A stretch of 64,000 bases of DNA from Sporosarcina koreensis (GCF_000826145.2 NZ_LN651336.1:291501-355500); one strand, 5' to 3'. Positions 8,349 through 17,363 are shown, counted from the first letter of the stretch. The notes: generated by a model not told the origin, from the sequence alone. Translations and numbers: made by a program.

Positions 8349-9265
8349 TTCGTTGTCCTAGAGCCGCGTCTAAACGTCACTTCAATCACAAAGTCCCCGT
8401 CCTCCATCCCTGCCGCCGCACGGCCGCCCTGTTTCTCCGCGAGCTGGCGGACGATGTGCAGGCCGAGGCCGAGCTGGCCGCCGCTGCGGCTCGGGTCCAT
8501 GCGGTAGGTGCGGTCGAAGATACGGTCGAGCTCCGCTGCATCGAAGGTGTCGGTGTCATTGGCTGCACGCAGGCGGATGGTCTCCGCGTCCTCGATCAGG
8601 TCGATCGCGATATAGCTTTTGCTGTAGGCGAGCGCATTCTGGATGATGTTTGCAACGATGCGGCCCGCCGCTTTCCGGTCAGCGAGCGCCGGAACCGCCG
8701 TCAGCCCGCCCATGCGAACTTCGAATCCTTTTTCTTCGAACGTATTGTGCAGTGTCAGCATCGCATCGATGATGAGCTGATCGAGGGCCACTTCCTCGAG
8801 GACAAGCTCATGGTCCAGCGAGTCGAGCTGCGACAATTCGAAGAACAGATCGACCGTGCCGATGAGATGGTCGATCTTCTTCTGGACGACAGCCAAATAC
8901 TCTGCTTTCTCCTCTGCGGGCATCGAAGCGGACGCCAGCAGATCCGAAAACCCTTTGAGGGAAGTGAGCGGCGTCCGCAAGTCATGCGAGATATTGGTGA
9001 TCTCCCGCTTCAGATCGAGCTCCGCTTTCCGGCTCTGCTGCTGCTTCTGTTTGGTGTCCTCGATAAGCCGATTGACCGCCTCGACAAAGCGGGACAGCGG
9101 CCGGCTGTGCGTAGTCGTGCGCACCCGTTCGTTGGTCATATCCGTCCCGATAATCCCGTCGAGCTGCCGGGTCATCTTCCGCATATCTGCATGCACGATC
9201 AGCAGCCAGCCGCATGCCAGCAGCAGAAGAACCGCAAGTAGTAACGCAACCAGCCAGCCGCCCAT
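8312..9265 (-). CDS. Sensor histidine kinase beside a BcrAB-like ABC exporter
   Basis: 317 residues, one N-terminal transmembrane segment (4-24) and almost no extracellular domain, typical of kinases that read the state of a partner ABC transporter. HisKA H-box ISHDLRTPLTSLKGF with phospho-acceptor H94; N-box NIIQNALAYS; G-box GQLGLGLHIVRQL. Starts 15 bases after the permease stop, so it is last in an ATPase-permease-kinase operon. No response regulator is adjacent; the nearest is at 18263. The last about 15 residues (TTNSASVHQTNVND) are encoded by a dispersed repeat element. Confidence 0.9.
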   Translation of the reverse strand: MGGWLVALLLAVLLLLACGWLLIVHADMRKMTRQLDGIIGTDMTNERVRTTTHSRPLSRFVEAVNRLIEDTKQKQQQSRKAELDLKREITNISHDLRTPLTSLKGFSDLLASASMPAEEKAEYLAVVQKKIDHLIGTVDLFFELSQLDSLDHELVLEEVALDQLIIDAMLTLHNTFEEKGFEVRMGGLTAVPALADRKAAGRIVANIIQNALAYSKSYIAIDLIEDAETIRLRAANDTDTFDAAELDRIFDRTYRMDPSRSGGQLGLGLHIVRQLAEKQGGRAAAGMEDGDFVIEVTFRRGSRTTNSASVHQTNVND

Positions 9266-9280
9266 ACGCCTTCCCCTCCC

Positions 9281-10030
9281 TCAGTCGATCGTCTGTTTCG
9301 TAAATTTCGTGATGCCGATTCCGATGGCCACAGCCGACAGGATTGCGCCTGTCATCCAGCAGGCCGCGCTGAACTGCAACGACTGATCCATAAAGTCCAT
9401 CAGATTCCGGCCAAGCAGCGTATCGGGCGCATAGTCATAGAGTGTCCGGAAGATATCCAGCTTCTGAGCACCGATGCGCATCAAATAGCCGGAGAACATA
9501 TAGACCCCAAACAGGACGATGAACACATAGACATCCCCGATTCTGATCATCTTGAGTGAATGGATGAACAGGAACGCACTGAATACGATCGGCGCCATGT
9601 TGCCGAGTGCCGTCAGGAAGTTCCCTGCCGACCCGCTGTCTGTGACAAGCATCGTTTCACCGAGTGCCAGCATGAGTGCGACTCCTACGATACTGATCAG
9701 CACAAAATAGACGAGTGTCAGCAGCAGTTTGCTCCAATAGATCGTACTGCGCGGGATTCCGAACGACACTGCGTTCTTCAGGACATCTGTATCCCGGCCA
9801 GTCAGACTGGCGTTGAACAAGAAAATGACGATTAACACCAAGACGGTACTGCCCAGGACATTCGAATAGTAGAAACTTGCTGTCCCATAGGGGAACGTCG
9901 GATCCGTCTGCTTGAAGTAGGCCAAGACAACCGCCGCTGCGGCAATTAATGCAAGACAGACGAAACTCGTGATGTACAGCGATTTCTTGCGAATCATCCG
10001 GTAGCCTTCACTCTTCACATAGTTCATCAT
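9281..10030 (-). CDS. ABC-2 type exporter permease
   Basis: 249 residues with about six transmembrane segments: one near 17-37, then around 55-75, 95-120, 140-160, 170-190 and 220-240. Starts with an ATGA overlap inside the end of the ATPase gene, so translation is coupled. Size and topology match BcrB/lantibiotic-immunity permeases that move peptides or lipids out of the membrane. Substrate not shown by sequence. Confidence 0.85.
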   Translation of the reverse strand: MMNYVKSEGYRMIRKKSLYITSFVCLALIAAAAVVLAYFKQTDPTFPYGTASFYYSNVLGSTVLVLIVIFLFNASLTGRDTDVLKNAVSFGIPRSTIYWSKLLLTLVYFVLISIVGVALMLALGETMLVTDSGSAGNFLTALGNMAPIVFSAFLFIHSLKMIRIGDVYVFIVLFGVYMFSGYLMRIGAQKLDIFRTLYDYAPDTLLGRNLMDFMDQSLQFSAACWMTGAILSAVAIGIGITKFTKQTID

Positions 10031-10941
10031 GCCGGCTCACCTCCGACCAGTCCGAGGAAGTACTCCTCGAGATTGCGGGCATCGACACGGAACTCCGTGA
10101 CGGCCACCCCGTTCGTCAGCAGCAGCCGATTGATGTCCGCGCTGCGGTCAATATGGTTGTGAATGGTCAGCATCCCGTCCGGCAGAACCCGGTAGTCAAT
10201 ATCCGGATATGCCTGTTCGAGCAGGCGGGCTGCCGTTGCCGAATTATCCACCGACACAACGAGCTGTTTACGGCTCTTCGCCTGCAGCGTCTCCTTGCTG
10301 ACGTCCTCGACGATCGCGCCGTCTTTCAGGAAGACGAACCGCGTCGCAAGCAAGTGCAGCTCCGCCAGAATGTGACTGGAGATGAAGATCGTGATCTGCA
10401 GCTCCTCGTTCAGCCGCAGCAGGAGATTCCGGATTTCCCGGATCCCTTCCGCATCGAGCCCGTTGATCGGTTCGTCGAGCACGAGACAGTCGGGATGGCT
10501 GAGCAGACAGAGTGCGAGGCCGAGTCGCTGCTTCATCCCCATCGAGTAGGCCTTGAATTTCTTGCGTTTCTCCTGGGCGAGTCCGACAATCGCGAGCACT
10601 TCCTGCACACGTTTCTTCTCCACGACACCGCGCTGCAGCCGATAATACTCCAAATTCTGTGCTCCTGTGAAATCTGGGAAGAAAGCCGGCGTCTCAACTA
10701 AGAATCCCATTCGGCTGCGGGCATCCCCCGCCCCGCTCCCCGTCTTGCCGAACAGCCGGATCTCACCGGCTGTCGGTACAAGCTGCCCCGACAGCATCTT
10801 GAAGATCGTCGACTTCCCGGCACCGTTCCGTCCGATCAGCGCACAGATCTCCCCCTGCCGCAGCGTGAAATCGAGCGGCTCGATCACCTGTGTGTTATTG
10901 AATGTCTTCGTCAATTGATGGGTCTGGATGACCGTCTCCAT
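10027..10941 (-). CDS. ABC exporter ATPase (BcrA-like)
   Basis: 304 residues. Walker A GRNGAGKST (37-45), signature YSMGMKQRLGLA, Walker B CLVLDEPINGLD, switch His in ISSHIL, and a C-terminal extension of about 90 residues typical of bacitracin/lantibiotic-type ATPases. RBS GAAGGAGTGAACGCAG. It powers the permease at 9281. The trio with a one-TM kinase suggests antimicrobial-peptide or envelope-stress resistance; the drug is not known. Confidence 0.92.
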   Translation of the reverse strand: METVIQTHQLTKTFNNTQVIEPLDFTLRQGEICALIGRNGAGKSTIFKMLSGQLVPTAGEIRLFGKTGSGAGDARSRMGFLVETPAFFPDFTGAQNLEYYRLQRGVVEKKRVQEVLAIVGLAQEKRKKFKAYSMGMKQRLGLALCLLSHPDCLVLDEPINGLDAEGIREIRNLLLRLNEELQITIFISSHILAELHLLATRFVFLKDGAIVEDVSKETLQAKSRKQLVVSVDNSATAARLLEQAYPDIDYRVLPDGMLTIHNHIDRSADINRLLLTNGVAVTEFRVDARNLEEYFLGLVGGEPA

Positions 10942-11051
10942 CTGCGTTCACTCCTTCGCTTGCCTTGTGATACTTCCAGTCTAGCAAAGGGTGTTTTAAA
11001 AACCTTTAAGCAAAACGTAAAGATATCGTAAGGACTGGATCAGGGATGAAA

Positions 11052-11534
11052 TCATCGGCTGTGCAGCACCTGATAGGACACCAAGTACGACAGCAGCCCT
11101 GCAACCGGGATGGCCGCTGTGGAAAACATCGGATACCAGACATAGTCCAGATAATACGTTGGGATGATCATATACGAGCCGATCACGAAGAACGACACGA
11201 CGAGAACGGTGACAAACGCAATCCGGACCGCTTTTCCTGTATTCGCCACCGCCCGTTCGTCGCGGACATCGTATTCCGGCAGAATGTATTCCTTCGTATG
11301 CGCATGACGGTTCCTCGCCGTCATCACCACCTGCACGATATTGAGCACCACAAGCAAACCCGTCACGGCGATGAACACCCAGCCCGGCCAATCAATGATC
11401 GTCGTCGTGAACCCATTTGTATACCCGCGCGCCATCAAGTCGAACTGCTGCTCGACCCGCACGAAATCGAATACCATGAATGCCAGGGACAAGTACAGCA
11501 GCACACGCAGCACTACCGTTATCATCATATTCAT
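11052..11534 (-). CDS. Four-TM membrane protein coupled to an XRE regulator
   Basis: 160 residues with four hydrophobic segments (about 5-25, 50-72, 105-127, 133-155) separated by a polar loop [17 protein letters not shown]. Its ATG overlaps the stop of the upstream regulator by four bases. Such XRE/integral-membrane pairs are common in Bacillales; the role of the membrane partner is mostly unknown, possibly controlling the regulator. Confidence 0.75.
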   Translation of the reverse strand: MNMMITVVLRVLLYLSLAFMVFDFVRVEQQFDLMARGYTNGFTTTIIDWPGWVFIAVTGLLVVLNIVQVVMTARNRHAHTKEYILPEYDVRDERAVANTGKAVRIAFVTVLVVSFFVIGSYMIIPTYYLDYVWYPMFSTAAIPVAGLLSYLVSYQVLHSR

Positions 11535-11740
11535 TCCTTTTCCTCCCCTTCCTTCCTGAAAATCTCCTCGATCGGCACCCCGAACACTTCCGCAATATTC
11601 ATCGCCAGCAGCAGCGACGGCGTGTAACTGCCTTTCTCCAGCGACACGATCGTCTGCCGGGTGACGCCGACCCGCTCCGCCAATTTCCCCTGCGTGAGAT
11701 CATACCGTGCCCTGAACTCCTTCACCCGATTCACCAGCAT
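11531..11740 (-). CDS. XRE family HTH regulator
   Basis: 69 residues, almost only a Cro/C1 helix-turn-helix: [28 protein letters not shown] spans helices 2-4 (the motif is split here by reading positions 14-41). ATG 11740 is preferred because AGGAGG lies 8 bases upstream; a GTG at 11749 sits inside the site. An inverted repeat TTGTCAA-N6-TTGACAA overlaps its -35 region, so it probably represses itself. Confidence 0.88.
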   Translation of the reverse strand: MLVNRVKEFRARYDLTQGKLAERVGVTRQTIVSLEKGSYTPSLLLAMNIAEVFGVPIEEIFRKEGEEKE

Positions 11741-11763
11741 CGCCAGCACCTCCTATTATTTAG

Positions 11764-11805
11764 ATAGTATAGTCAACTTTACTTTTTGTCAATTCAACTT
11801 GACAA
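11764..11805 (-). promoter_or_regulatory. Promoter and candidate operator of the XRE gene
   Basis: Minus strand: -35 TTGACA (11792-11787), 17-base spacer, -10 TACTAT (11769-11764). An inverted repeat TTGTCAA-TTCAAC-TTGACAA at 11786-11805 covers the -35 hexamer, a natural autoregulatory site. The -10 match is moderate. Confidence 0.55.
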
Positions 11806-11809
11806 AACG

Positions 11810-11870
11810 AAAAAAGTGCCGTGAATCCTCACCCCGGTAGGTTACCCACCAGGTGAGAGATTCACGGCAC
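11810..11870 (-). terminator. Strong terminator after the gene at 11888
   Basis: Minus strand: GTGCCGTGAATC, TCTCACC, loop, GGTGAG-GATTCACGGCAC, then TTTTTTCG. The stem exceeds 17 bp with small bulges. Confidence 0.85.
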
Positions 11871-11887
11871 TCAACAGCCGAACCCTA

Positions 11888-12358
11888 TCATGGTTCCGTC
11901 ACGTCAATGACAGCTGTATGGATTTGAGTAAAATACGTCTCCAGCCGCTGTTCCAGCTTCGCCTCGAGCGCATGGTACGCACCATCCGCCTGCTCCGCAA
12001 CCTCGTAAAACTCTTCTTCTGCTCTGTCATTCCCCTCTAGGGAGATGAACAGCCGCCACAATTCCGGTCCGTATGTCTTTTCGATCACGGCATACTCCTC
12101 CGCCCCTATTATTGCAAGAGCGTCCGCGAGCTGCTGTACATAGCTGCCGATCCCCATCTCCGAGATCTCATCACCGAACCACGTCAGCAATCCTTCATGG
12201 CCGCCGCTCTCCATCTCCGAATAATAATGATACAGCAGGAAGGCTTCGCGCATCACTGGGTCATCTTCCGGCAGGTCTGCCTCGCTCAGGACGGAAACGA
12301 CCGCATTCCAAATACTCTCGTTGTCCAACAGCTCGTTCCGATTCATCGTCGGCTTCAT
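11888..12358 (-). CDS. Hypothetical helical protein, DUF4375/DMP19-like
   Basis: 156 residues, acidic, mostly helical. RBS GGGAGGATAATTG decides ATG 12358. The segment YYSEMESGGHEGLLTWFG followed by ADALAIIGAEEYA resembles the DMP19/DUF4375 pattern (an NGG-like turn, then helix with AL..IGA), a fold proposed to mimic DNA or nucleotide partners. The match is from memory and weak. No operon partner. Confidence 0.55.
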   Translation of the reverse strand: MKPTMNRNELLDNESIWNAVVSVLSEADLPEDDPVMREAFLLYHYYSEMESGGHEGLLTWFGDEISEMGIGSYVQQLADALAIIGAEEYAVIEKTYGPELWRLFISLEGNDRAEEEFYEVAEQADGAYHALEAKLEQRLETYFTQIHTAVIDVTEP

Positions 12359-12494
12359 CAATTATCCTCCCACTTTCCGCATGCCGGATCATCAGGTGCC
12401 GGCAGCTCTATCATAGATTCTTCCATATTTCAGATTCATCCTATCAATGCCGAACCGCCCACGATACATACAGATCACGCAAATGTATCTCAAA

Positions 12495-12851
12495 TTATAA
12501 ACGTGTGCAAATACGCAGCTGGTTGCCATCAGGATCGGTGAGGGTCATCATCCGAAGTCCTTCGAGATCTTCATTCGGAGGCACCGTGATGCAAAGTTCC
12601 TTCGCGTTTTTCAAATCGCTGTACCAACGGTCAACGTTGGGAACAAAGAAGTGGATCAGCCCGCCCACCTGGCAGTCTCCAGCATGTTGGGTCAAGTAGA
12701 GAGTCATGTCGTCCTTCGTCAGTTGAAGGAATGCCGGGAAATGCGGTTCAAAGCGATGCTCCCAGTCCACTGCAAACCCCAAGGTGTCCACGTAAAATGC
12801 CATACTGCGATCATAATCGGTGATGCGGAAAGCAGGAATCACTGTTTGCAT
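12495..12851 (-). CDS. VOC superfamily protein (glyoxalase/bleomycin-resistance fold)
   Basis: 118 residues, one vicinal-oxygen-chelate domain with two beta-alpha-beta3 halves: PAFRITDYDRSMAFYVDTLG starts the first half and the second ends LTDPDGNQLRI. Length and FxxxxLGF/DPDGN patterns match bleomycin-binding-type members. Acts either by binding a drug or as a metal enzyme; no clear full metal triad was assigned. RBS AAGGAGGGGACTGT. Confidence 0.85.
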   Translation of the reverse strand: MQTVIPAFRITDYDRSMAFYVDTLGFAVDWEHRFEPHFPAFLQLTKDDMTLYLTQHAGDCQVGGLIHFFVPNVDRWYSDLKNAKELCITVPPNEDLEGLRMMTLTDPDGNQLRICTRL

Positions 12852-12929
12852 ACAGTCCCCTCCTTGAATTGGATAAATTCAAAAATCTTCTATGCATTGT
12901 TTGGTCTAAGGTTCTTGAAAACCCGTCCG

Positions 12930-13382
12930 TCACAGCAGCTGCGCCTGGAACAGCGTCAGCGGATACACACGCTGGTGCAGCAGATTATCGACGATCTGCT
13001 GCATGACCTGCGAATCCCGGTGAGGCTGCTGCAGAAAGACCGATAAGTCACCTAGCGAAATCCATTCCCCGGCAAGCAGTCCATCTTACAGGCGTACAGA
13101 ACCTCCGACCATCTCCCCCACAAAGTGGAAGAGGATCCCCTGATCGCCTGAATCGCTGACGAAATTATATACACCCGTGCTGCTACGCAGCTTCACATCC
13201 AAGCCAGTCTCCTCTTTCGCTTCTCTGCAGGCGGCTGTAAGGATGTCTTCGTTATATTCGATACGGCCGCTCGGAAAGTTCCATTTACCGTGTGCAGCCG
13301 GCTTTCCTTCCTGGACAAGGAACACCTTGCCTTCTCGAATGATGGAGACACTTGTGACCAGTACACTGTGCTTTTCCGCCAT
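12930..13382 (-). pseudogene. NUDIX hydrolase interrupted by an in-frame stop
   Basis: Reading from ATG 13382 gives a NUDIX start (VSIIREGKVFLVQEGKPAAH, Nudix box GRIEYNEDI-LTAACREAKEETGLD) but stops at TAA 13086-13088 after GGSVRL, about 98 residues. The same frame continues past the stop with DGLLAGEWISLGDLSVFLQQ and ends DNLLHQRVYPLTLFQAQLL at 12930, exactly the C-terminal part such proteins normally have. One base change explains the stop. The truncated product may still fold around the Nudix box, but the gene is best called a pseudogene unless it is a sequencing error. Confidence 0.75.
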
Positions 13383-13484
13383 TTTCCCACTTCCCCTTCC
13401 TTTGTGCCCCGTGCCAGCAACGATCCATCGGATTGTCGCAGATGCCCCGTTCGGCAGCCATCCCGATGGACATCCGGCAGCCCG

Positions 13485-13934
13485 TTACAAGTGCAGCTTC
13501 ATCCCCTCGTGGCTTGCTTCGAATCCCAATCTTTCGTAAAACCGATGGGCATCGGACCGGTGCTTATCTGTCGTAAGCTGCACCAGACTGCAACGTCCCG
13601 CTCGCGCTATGGAGATGGCCTCCTGGAACAGCTGTTCACCGATCCTTTGACTCCGATACTGACGATCCACCCGGACCCCTTCGATCTGCGCCCGTTTCAT
13701 CCCCCGCCGGGCCAACCCAGGAATGAGAGTCAGTTGGAGGCACCCGACAACCTTTTGGCCGTCGACCGCAACAATCATTTGATTTCCAGTCTGAGAATCC
13801 ATTGCTTCAAAGGCTTCAAGATATTCGGCGGGCAGCGGATCTTCGTATCGCTCACGCTGTGCTCCTAATTCGTCATCGGCCAGCAGCCGTACAATGGCCG
13901 GCACATCCGCTCTTGTCGCCTGTCGGATTTCCAT
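13485..13934 (-). CDS. GNAT family N-acetyltransferase
   Basis: 149 residues from ATG 13934 (MEIRQATRADVPAIVRLL), preceded by GGAGGTACTGCAG. The acetyl-CoA pyrophosphate loop is RSQRIGEQL (Q/RxxGxG/A), and RFYERLGFEASHEGMKL is the usual C-terminal beta6-7 region. Substrate not predictable. It sits next to a broken NUDIX gene in a run of accessory genes. Confidence 0.9.
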   Translation of the reverse strand: MEIRQATRADVPAIVRLLADDELGAQRERYEDPLPAEYLEAFEAMDSQTGNQMIVAVDGQKVVGCLQLTLIPGLARRGMKRAQIEGVRVDRQYRSQRIGEQLFQEAISIARAGRCSLVQLTTDKHRSDAHRFYERLGFEASHEGMKLHL

Positions 13935-14030
13935 CTGCAGTACCTCCATTTCTATCAGTTTCTCACTTCTTCAACTCACATACAGCAGACAAGCATACGG
14001 GGGCATTCATCATCCGACCGGAAGCCACCG

Positions 14031-14477
14031 TCAGTCCAACAGCCACGGCACATTCAGTTGGATCTCAAATTGAACAGCCGGCTGCGGAAAATTGTCCGGG
14101 ACCAAGTCCAGCTCGTCGCTGAAATCCATCTCCACCCGATCCGGACACACGAACCGAACATCGTGTTCACCGCCCACAGCTGGATAAGGACCTGGTCCAG
14201 CTAAGATCTCCCCGACCAGATGATAGAACGCAACATAGAGATGCGTGCCATCGGCATTCACGCCAACCTCGGAGACCTCCCCTTCTTTCCGGGGGTCAAT
14301 CCCGAGAACGTCAAACAGATCCTGGATTTCCTGTGGGAAGTGATCACAAGCCAACCTGTAATTCGCACAATACGAACAGCCGCAATCCTCCGTGATGAAC
14401 TGGTGCGTATCATAATAGTTTTTTGTGCTCGTACGATCGATTGTCACTACATAGCGTCCTGTTGTAAGTCTGATCAC
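14031..14477 (-). CDS. Hypothetical protein with CGCSYC cluster
   Basis: 148 residues. GTG 14477 is chosen since AGGAGGGG precedes it by five bases; the open frame reaches back to overlap argS. The first third is basic with two beta strands (IRLTTGRYVVTIDR), then EDCGCSYCANYRLACDHFP, a Cys/His-rich segment (C, C, C, C, H) that could bind zinc. The remainder is acidic and beta-rich. Follows argS by 69 bases and may be co-transcribed. Family not recognised. Confidence 0.65.
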   Translation of the reverse strand: MIRLTTGRYVVTIDRTSTKNYYDTHQFITEDCGCSYCANYRLACDHFPQEIQDLFDVLGIDPRKEGEVSEVGVNADGTHLYVAFYHLVGEILAGPGPYPAVGGEHDVRFVCPDRVEMDFSDELDLVPDNFPQPAVQFEIQLNVPWLLD

Positions 14478-14545
14478 AATCCCCTCCTGCATCCGACCGT
14501 TTACTATCGGCCGCCTGTTCCCTAAATTCTGCGGGCAGGTGGCCG

Positions 14546-16225
14546 TCACATTTCATCCGGCGAGGAAATGCCCAATAGCTTGAGCGCGTCCTTCAGAACG
14601 ATTCGCACACACGAAACGAACGCCAGCCGGTCCTGCCTCCCCGGACTTTGTTCCAGCACTCTGGTTGTAGCGTAGTACTTATTGAATTCCCGTGACAGCT
14701 TCAGACTGAACTTCGCAATCAGGGACGGGTCCGCTTGGTCGAAGGCTTTCTGGATCATGAGCGGATACTCGCCAAGCAGCTTAACAACAGGCCATGCCGA
14801 TTCCCCTAAACCATCGAAACTTGGCGTGCCCTCTTCATCCCCTCCTTTTGTCAGCAGCGAAGAGATCCGGGCAATCGTATACTGGACATAGGGACCGGTT
14901 TCCCCCTCGAAGTTCATCATTTGCTCTATTGAGAAATCGATATCATGTAAGCGGTAGGTTTTCAAGTCGTTGAACAGGACAGCTCCGACGCCCACTTGGA
15001 CGGCTACCTTGTCTTTCTGCAGAAGGGCCGGGTTTTTTTCTTCGATATTCCGCTTGGCTGTTCCAATCGCCTCGTCCAGCACATCTGCCAGCAATACGAT
15101 TTTCCCCTTGCGCGTGGACATCTTCTGGCCGTCCTGCAGGATCATCCCGAATGGCACATGCGTCAAATTCTTTGACCACCCAAAACCCATTTTACCAAGC
15201 ACCGTGAAAAGTTGTTTGAAGTGCAGAGATTGCTCATTACCCACTACATACAGCACTTTTTCGGGAATGTATGTTTGTTGACGATAGATGGCGGCCGCGA
15301 GATCGCGGGTCGCGTACAGCGTGGCCCCGTCCTTTTTCGTAATCAGACAGGGCGGCAGGTCTTCAAGTTCCACGACATGCGCGCCGTCGGATCGGGTCAA
15401 CAGCGATTTCTCCTTCAGCTCCTGGACGACCGTTTCCATCTTGTCGTTATAGAACGCTTCCCCTGCATACGAGTCGAATCGGATTCCCAGCAGCTCATAA
15501 ATCGCTTCGAATTCCTTCAGCGACTCTTCCCGGAACCACTCCCACAGTGCGTAAGCCTCCGGATCGCCGTCTTCCAGCGACTTGAAAGCCACACGCGCCT
15601 CCTCATTCAACGAGTCGTCCGTTTCGGCAGCTTCGTGGAACTTCACGTAGATGTTCAGTAATTCCCGGATCGGGGACTCTGCAATAGCTGCCTGGTCTCC
15701 CCAGCGTCTGTACGCCACAATCAATTTACCGAACTGTGTGCCCCAATCCCCTAGATGATTGATCCGGATCGGCGTAAACCCGTTCTTTTCCGCGATGTTC
15801 GCCAGTGCGTTTCCAATTACCGTGGACCGCAGATGACCCATGGAAAAGGGCTTCGCAATATTAGGGGATGAATAATCAATGAGCACGTTCCCCCGCATCG
15901 CTCCATGCGAGCCGTACTGTTCCTTGGCAGCCAGTATTTCCTGCAGAACCTGGTCCATCACGATCTGGCGGTCTAAGGAAATGTTCACATACGGACCGAC
16001 TGCGGTAACATTTAGTATCAGATCGTGGTGTAGCCGGCCTGCTAAGTCGGCGGCAATCAGATGCGGAGCTTTCCTTTGTTCCTTCTCAAGGCGGTAGCAA
16101 GGGAATGCGATGTCCCCCAATTTCGGATCTTTCGGTTTTTCCAACAGCTGTTCAAACTGAGAACGCGAGACTATGTGATCCAGCGCTTCGGCAAGCAGCT
16201 CTGCAATCATTCGGTTTTTATCCAT
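14546..16225 (-). CDS. argS: Arginyl-tRNA synthetase
   Basis: 559 residues, normal ArgS length, class I synthetase joining arginine to tRNA-Arg. N-terminal Add1 domain, HIGH-region variant PNIAKPFSMGHLRS near 125-138, RINHLGDWGTQFGKLI, KMSKS-region KMSTRKGKI, and the helical anticodon domain ending SREFNKYYATTRVLEQ. RBS GGAGGGAAAA. It is preceded by a T-box leader, so expression depends on uncharged tRNA-Arg. It sits among accessory genes, so it could be a second, inducible copy; that is inference. Confidence 0.95.
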   Translation of the reverse strand: MDKNRMIAELLAEALDHIVSRSQFEQLLEKPKDPKLGDIAFPCYRLEKEQRKAPHLIAADLAGRLHHDLILNVTAVGPYVNISLDRQIVMDQVLQEILAAKEQYGSHGAMRGNVLIDYSSPNIAKPFSMGHLRSTVIGNALANIAEKNGFTPIRINHLGDWGTQFGKLIVAYRRWGDQAAIAESPIRELLNIYVKFHEAAETDDSLNEEARVAFKSLEDGDPEAYALWEWFREESLKEFEAIYELLGIRFDSYAGEAFYNDKMETVVQELKEKSLLTRSDGAHVVELEDLPPCLITKKDGATLYATRDLAAAIYRQQTYIPEKVLYVVGNEQSLHFKQLFTVLGKMGFGWSKNLTHVPFGMILQDGQKMSTRKGKIVLLADVLDEAIGTAKRNIEEKNPALLQKDKVAVQVGVGAVLFNDLKTYRLHDIDFSIEQMMNFEGETGPYVQYTIARISSLLTKGGDEEGTPSFDGLGESAWPVVKLLGEYPLMIQKAFDQADPSLIAKFSLKLSREFNKYYATTRVLEQSPGRQDRLAFVSCVRIVLKDALKLLGISSPDEM

Positions 16226-16239
16226 TTTTTCCCTCCATA

Positions 16240-16470
16240 TAAAAAAGCCCCGTCTCCAATAAGAGACGAGAACATAGATTCCCGTGGTACCACTCCAGTT
16301 GCCACAATACGTGACCGCTTTCCATTGGTAACGGGGTGTCGCCCCGATCTTCTCTACTGTAGTTCAAGAAACATCTCAGAAGTGCGTTTCGTTTACGTAC
16401 CGTGTATTAGGCTCCCACTCTCCCTAACTCGCTTGCCACGGACCCGTAAATTACTCTCTTCGTCATCGAT
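16240..16470 (-). promoter_or_regulatory. T-box riboswitch upstream of argS
   Basis: Minus-strand leader contains the T-box core TGGTACCACGGGAA (about 16292-16279), preceded by GTGGCAACTGGAG, and a terminator GTCTC..GAGAC..GGGGCTTTTTT at 16272-16241. The stem I AG-bulge/apical part (AGGGAGAGTGGGAGCC) lies near 16425-16405. A CGC codon followed by A at 16386-16384, before CTTCTGAG, is the best specifier and matches arginine. Uncharged tRNA-Arg would favour read-through into argS. Confidence 0.88.
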
Positions 16471-16603
16471 TTTAAATTATTGTAATTTATCCAACAATAC
16501 ACATCTTGCGGACGGCTGTCAAGGTTGTCGTGGGTACAATGGAAATTCAAGACAGTCCGTACCGGCCGAATTCGCAAGCCGCAGCCGCCTGCTGAAGAAG
16601 AAT

Positions 16604-17011
16604 TCATTTCACGAACCGCACCAATGTTTTTTCCGGCATGCGAATCCGGTCCATATCAAAGTTGTTGAGCGGTAATGTGACTTCCCCTTCCCGCTTATCG
16701 CATTCTTCTCCTACCCAACAAGTGTAGTGCTCAAAGAACTCTCCCGTCTCAAGATATTGGTCCATGAGTTCACAAAGTCTGGACAGCTTCATTTTTGAGT
16801 CATCCAAGATAGCGGTGTCCGTATGCTCGGATATCTCAATGCCCCAATCACTTGACACTTCATAGACATACGGCGTAGAGAATTGACATTCCTTCACATT
16901 CCGGAGTTCAGCAGGACTCGAAAAGCAGGGCCCGATGATAAGGAGATCCTCCGAACCGTCGCCGCTGAGCGGTATTTCTTTCATACATCCAATATAGCCC
17001 GCTAAACTCAT
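16604..17011 (-). CDS. Hypothetical protein
   Basis: 135 residues from ATG 17011, with GGAGGGAGGG upstream. Mixed alpha/beta, starts MSLAGYIGCMKEIP, contains EHYTCWVGEECDKREG and ends in LPLNNFDMDRIRMPEKTLVRFVK. No signal peptide or membrane segment. No family recognised. Looks like a cytoplasmic single-domain protein of the immunity/SMI1-size class, but no motif proves that. Confidence 0.6.
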   Translation of the reverse strand: MSLAGYIGCMKEIPLSGDGSEDLLIIGPCFSSPAELRNVKECQFSTPYVYEVSSDWGIEISEHTDTAILDDSKMKLSRLCELMDQYLETGEFFEHYTCWVGEECDKREGEVTLPLNNFDMDRIRMPEKTLVRFVK

Positions 17012-17103
17012 GGGCACATCCCTCCCTCCTAAAATTTGTTTGCCAAGCCCTGATATGTACCTTTCCCCATTATGATTGCCTCCACTTCTGGCATCATGTA
17101 GGT

Positions 17104-17301
17104 TCAGTCATTCCTGCGATGCACGAACTGCTTGATGGACTGGGAAAGTACTAAATAGAGTGCGACTGCAATCGCCACTCCGGCCGCGGTTATACTGACT
17201 GTCATCATATAGCCGCCGATCGCCGTGTGAAAGACATTGGTCAATAGAAGAGTCGCAGCCACAAATACGATCCCTGCTATCCAGATGGTTTTTCTGCTCA
17301 T
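17104..17301 (-). CDS. Small membrane protein, 65 aa
   Basis: ATG 17301 (MSRKTIWIAG) follows CGGAGGTGTTACG. Two transmembrane segments (6-26, 33-53) and a basic tail QFVHRRND on the inside. Stand-alone small gene; function unknown. Confidence 0.65.
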   Translation of the reverse strand: MSRKTIWIAGIVFVAATLLLTNVFHTAIGGYMMTVSITAAGVAIAVALYLVLSQSIKQFVHRRND

Positions 17302-17363
17302 CGTAACACCTCCGTAATTCATGCGTACGCCTGCCCACTGTACAGGTTCGCCATGATAGCGGA

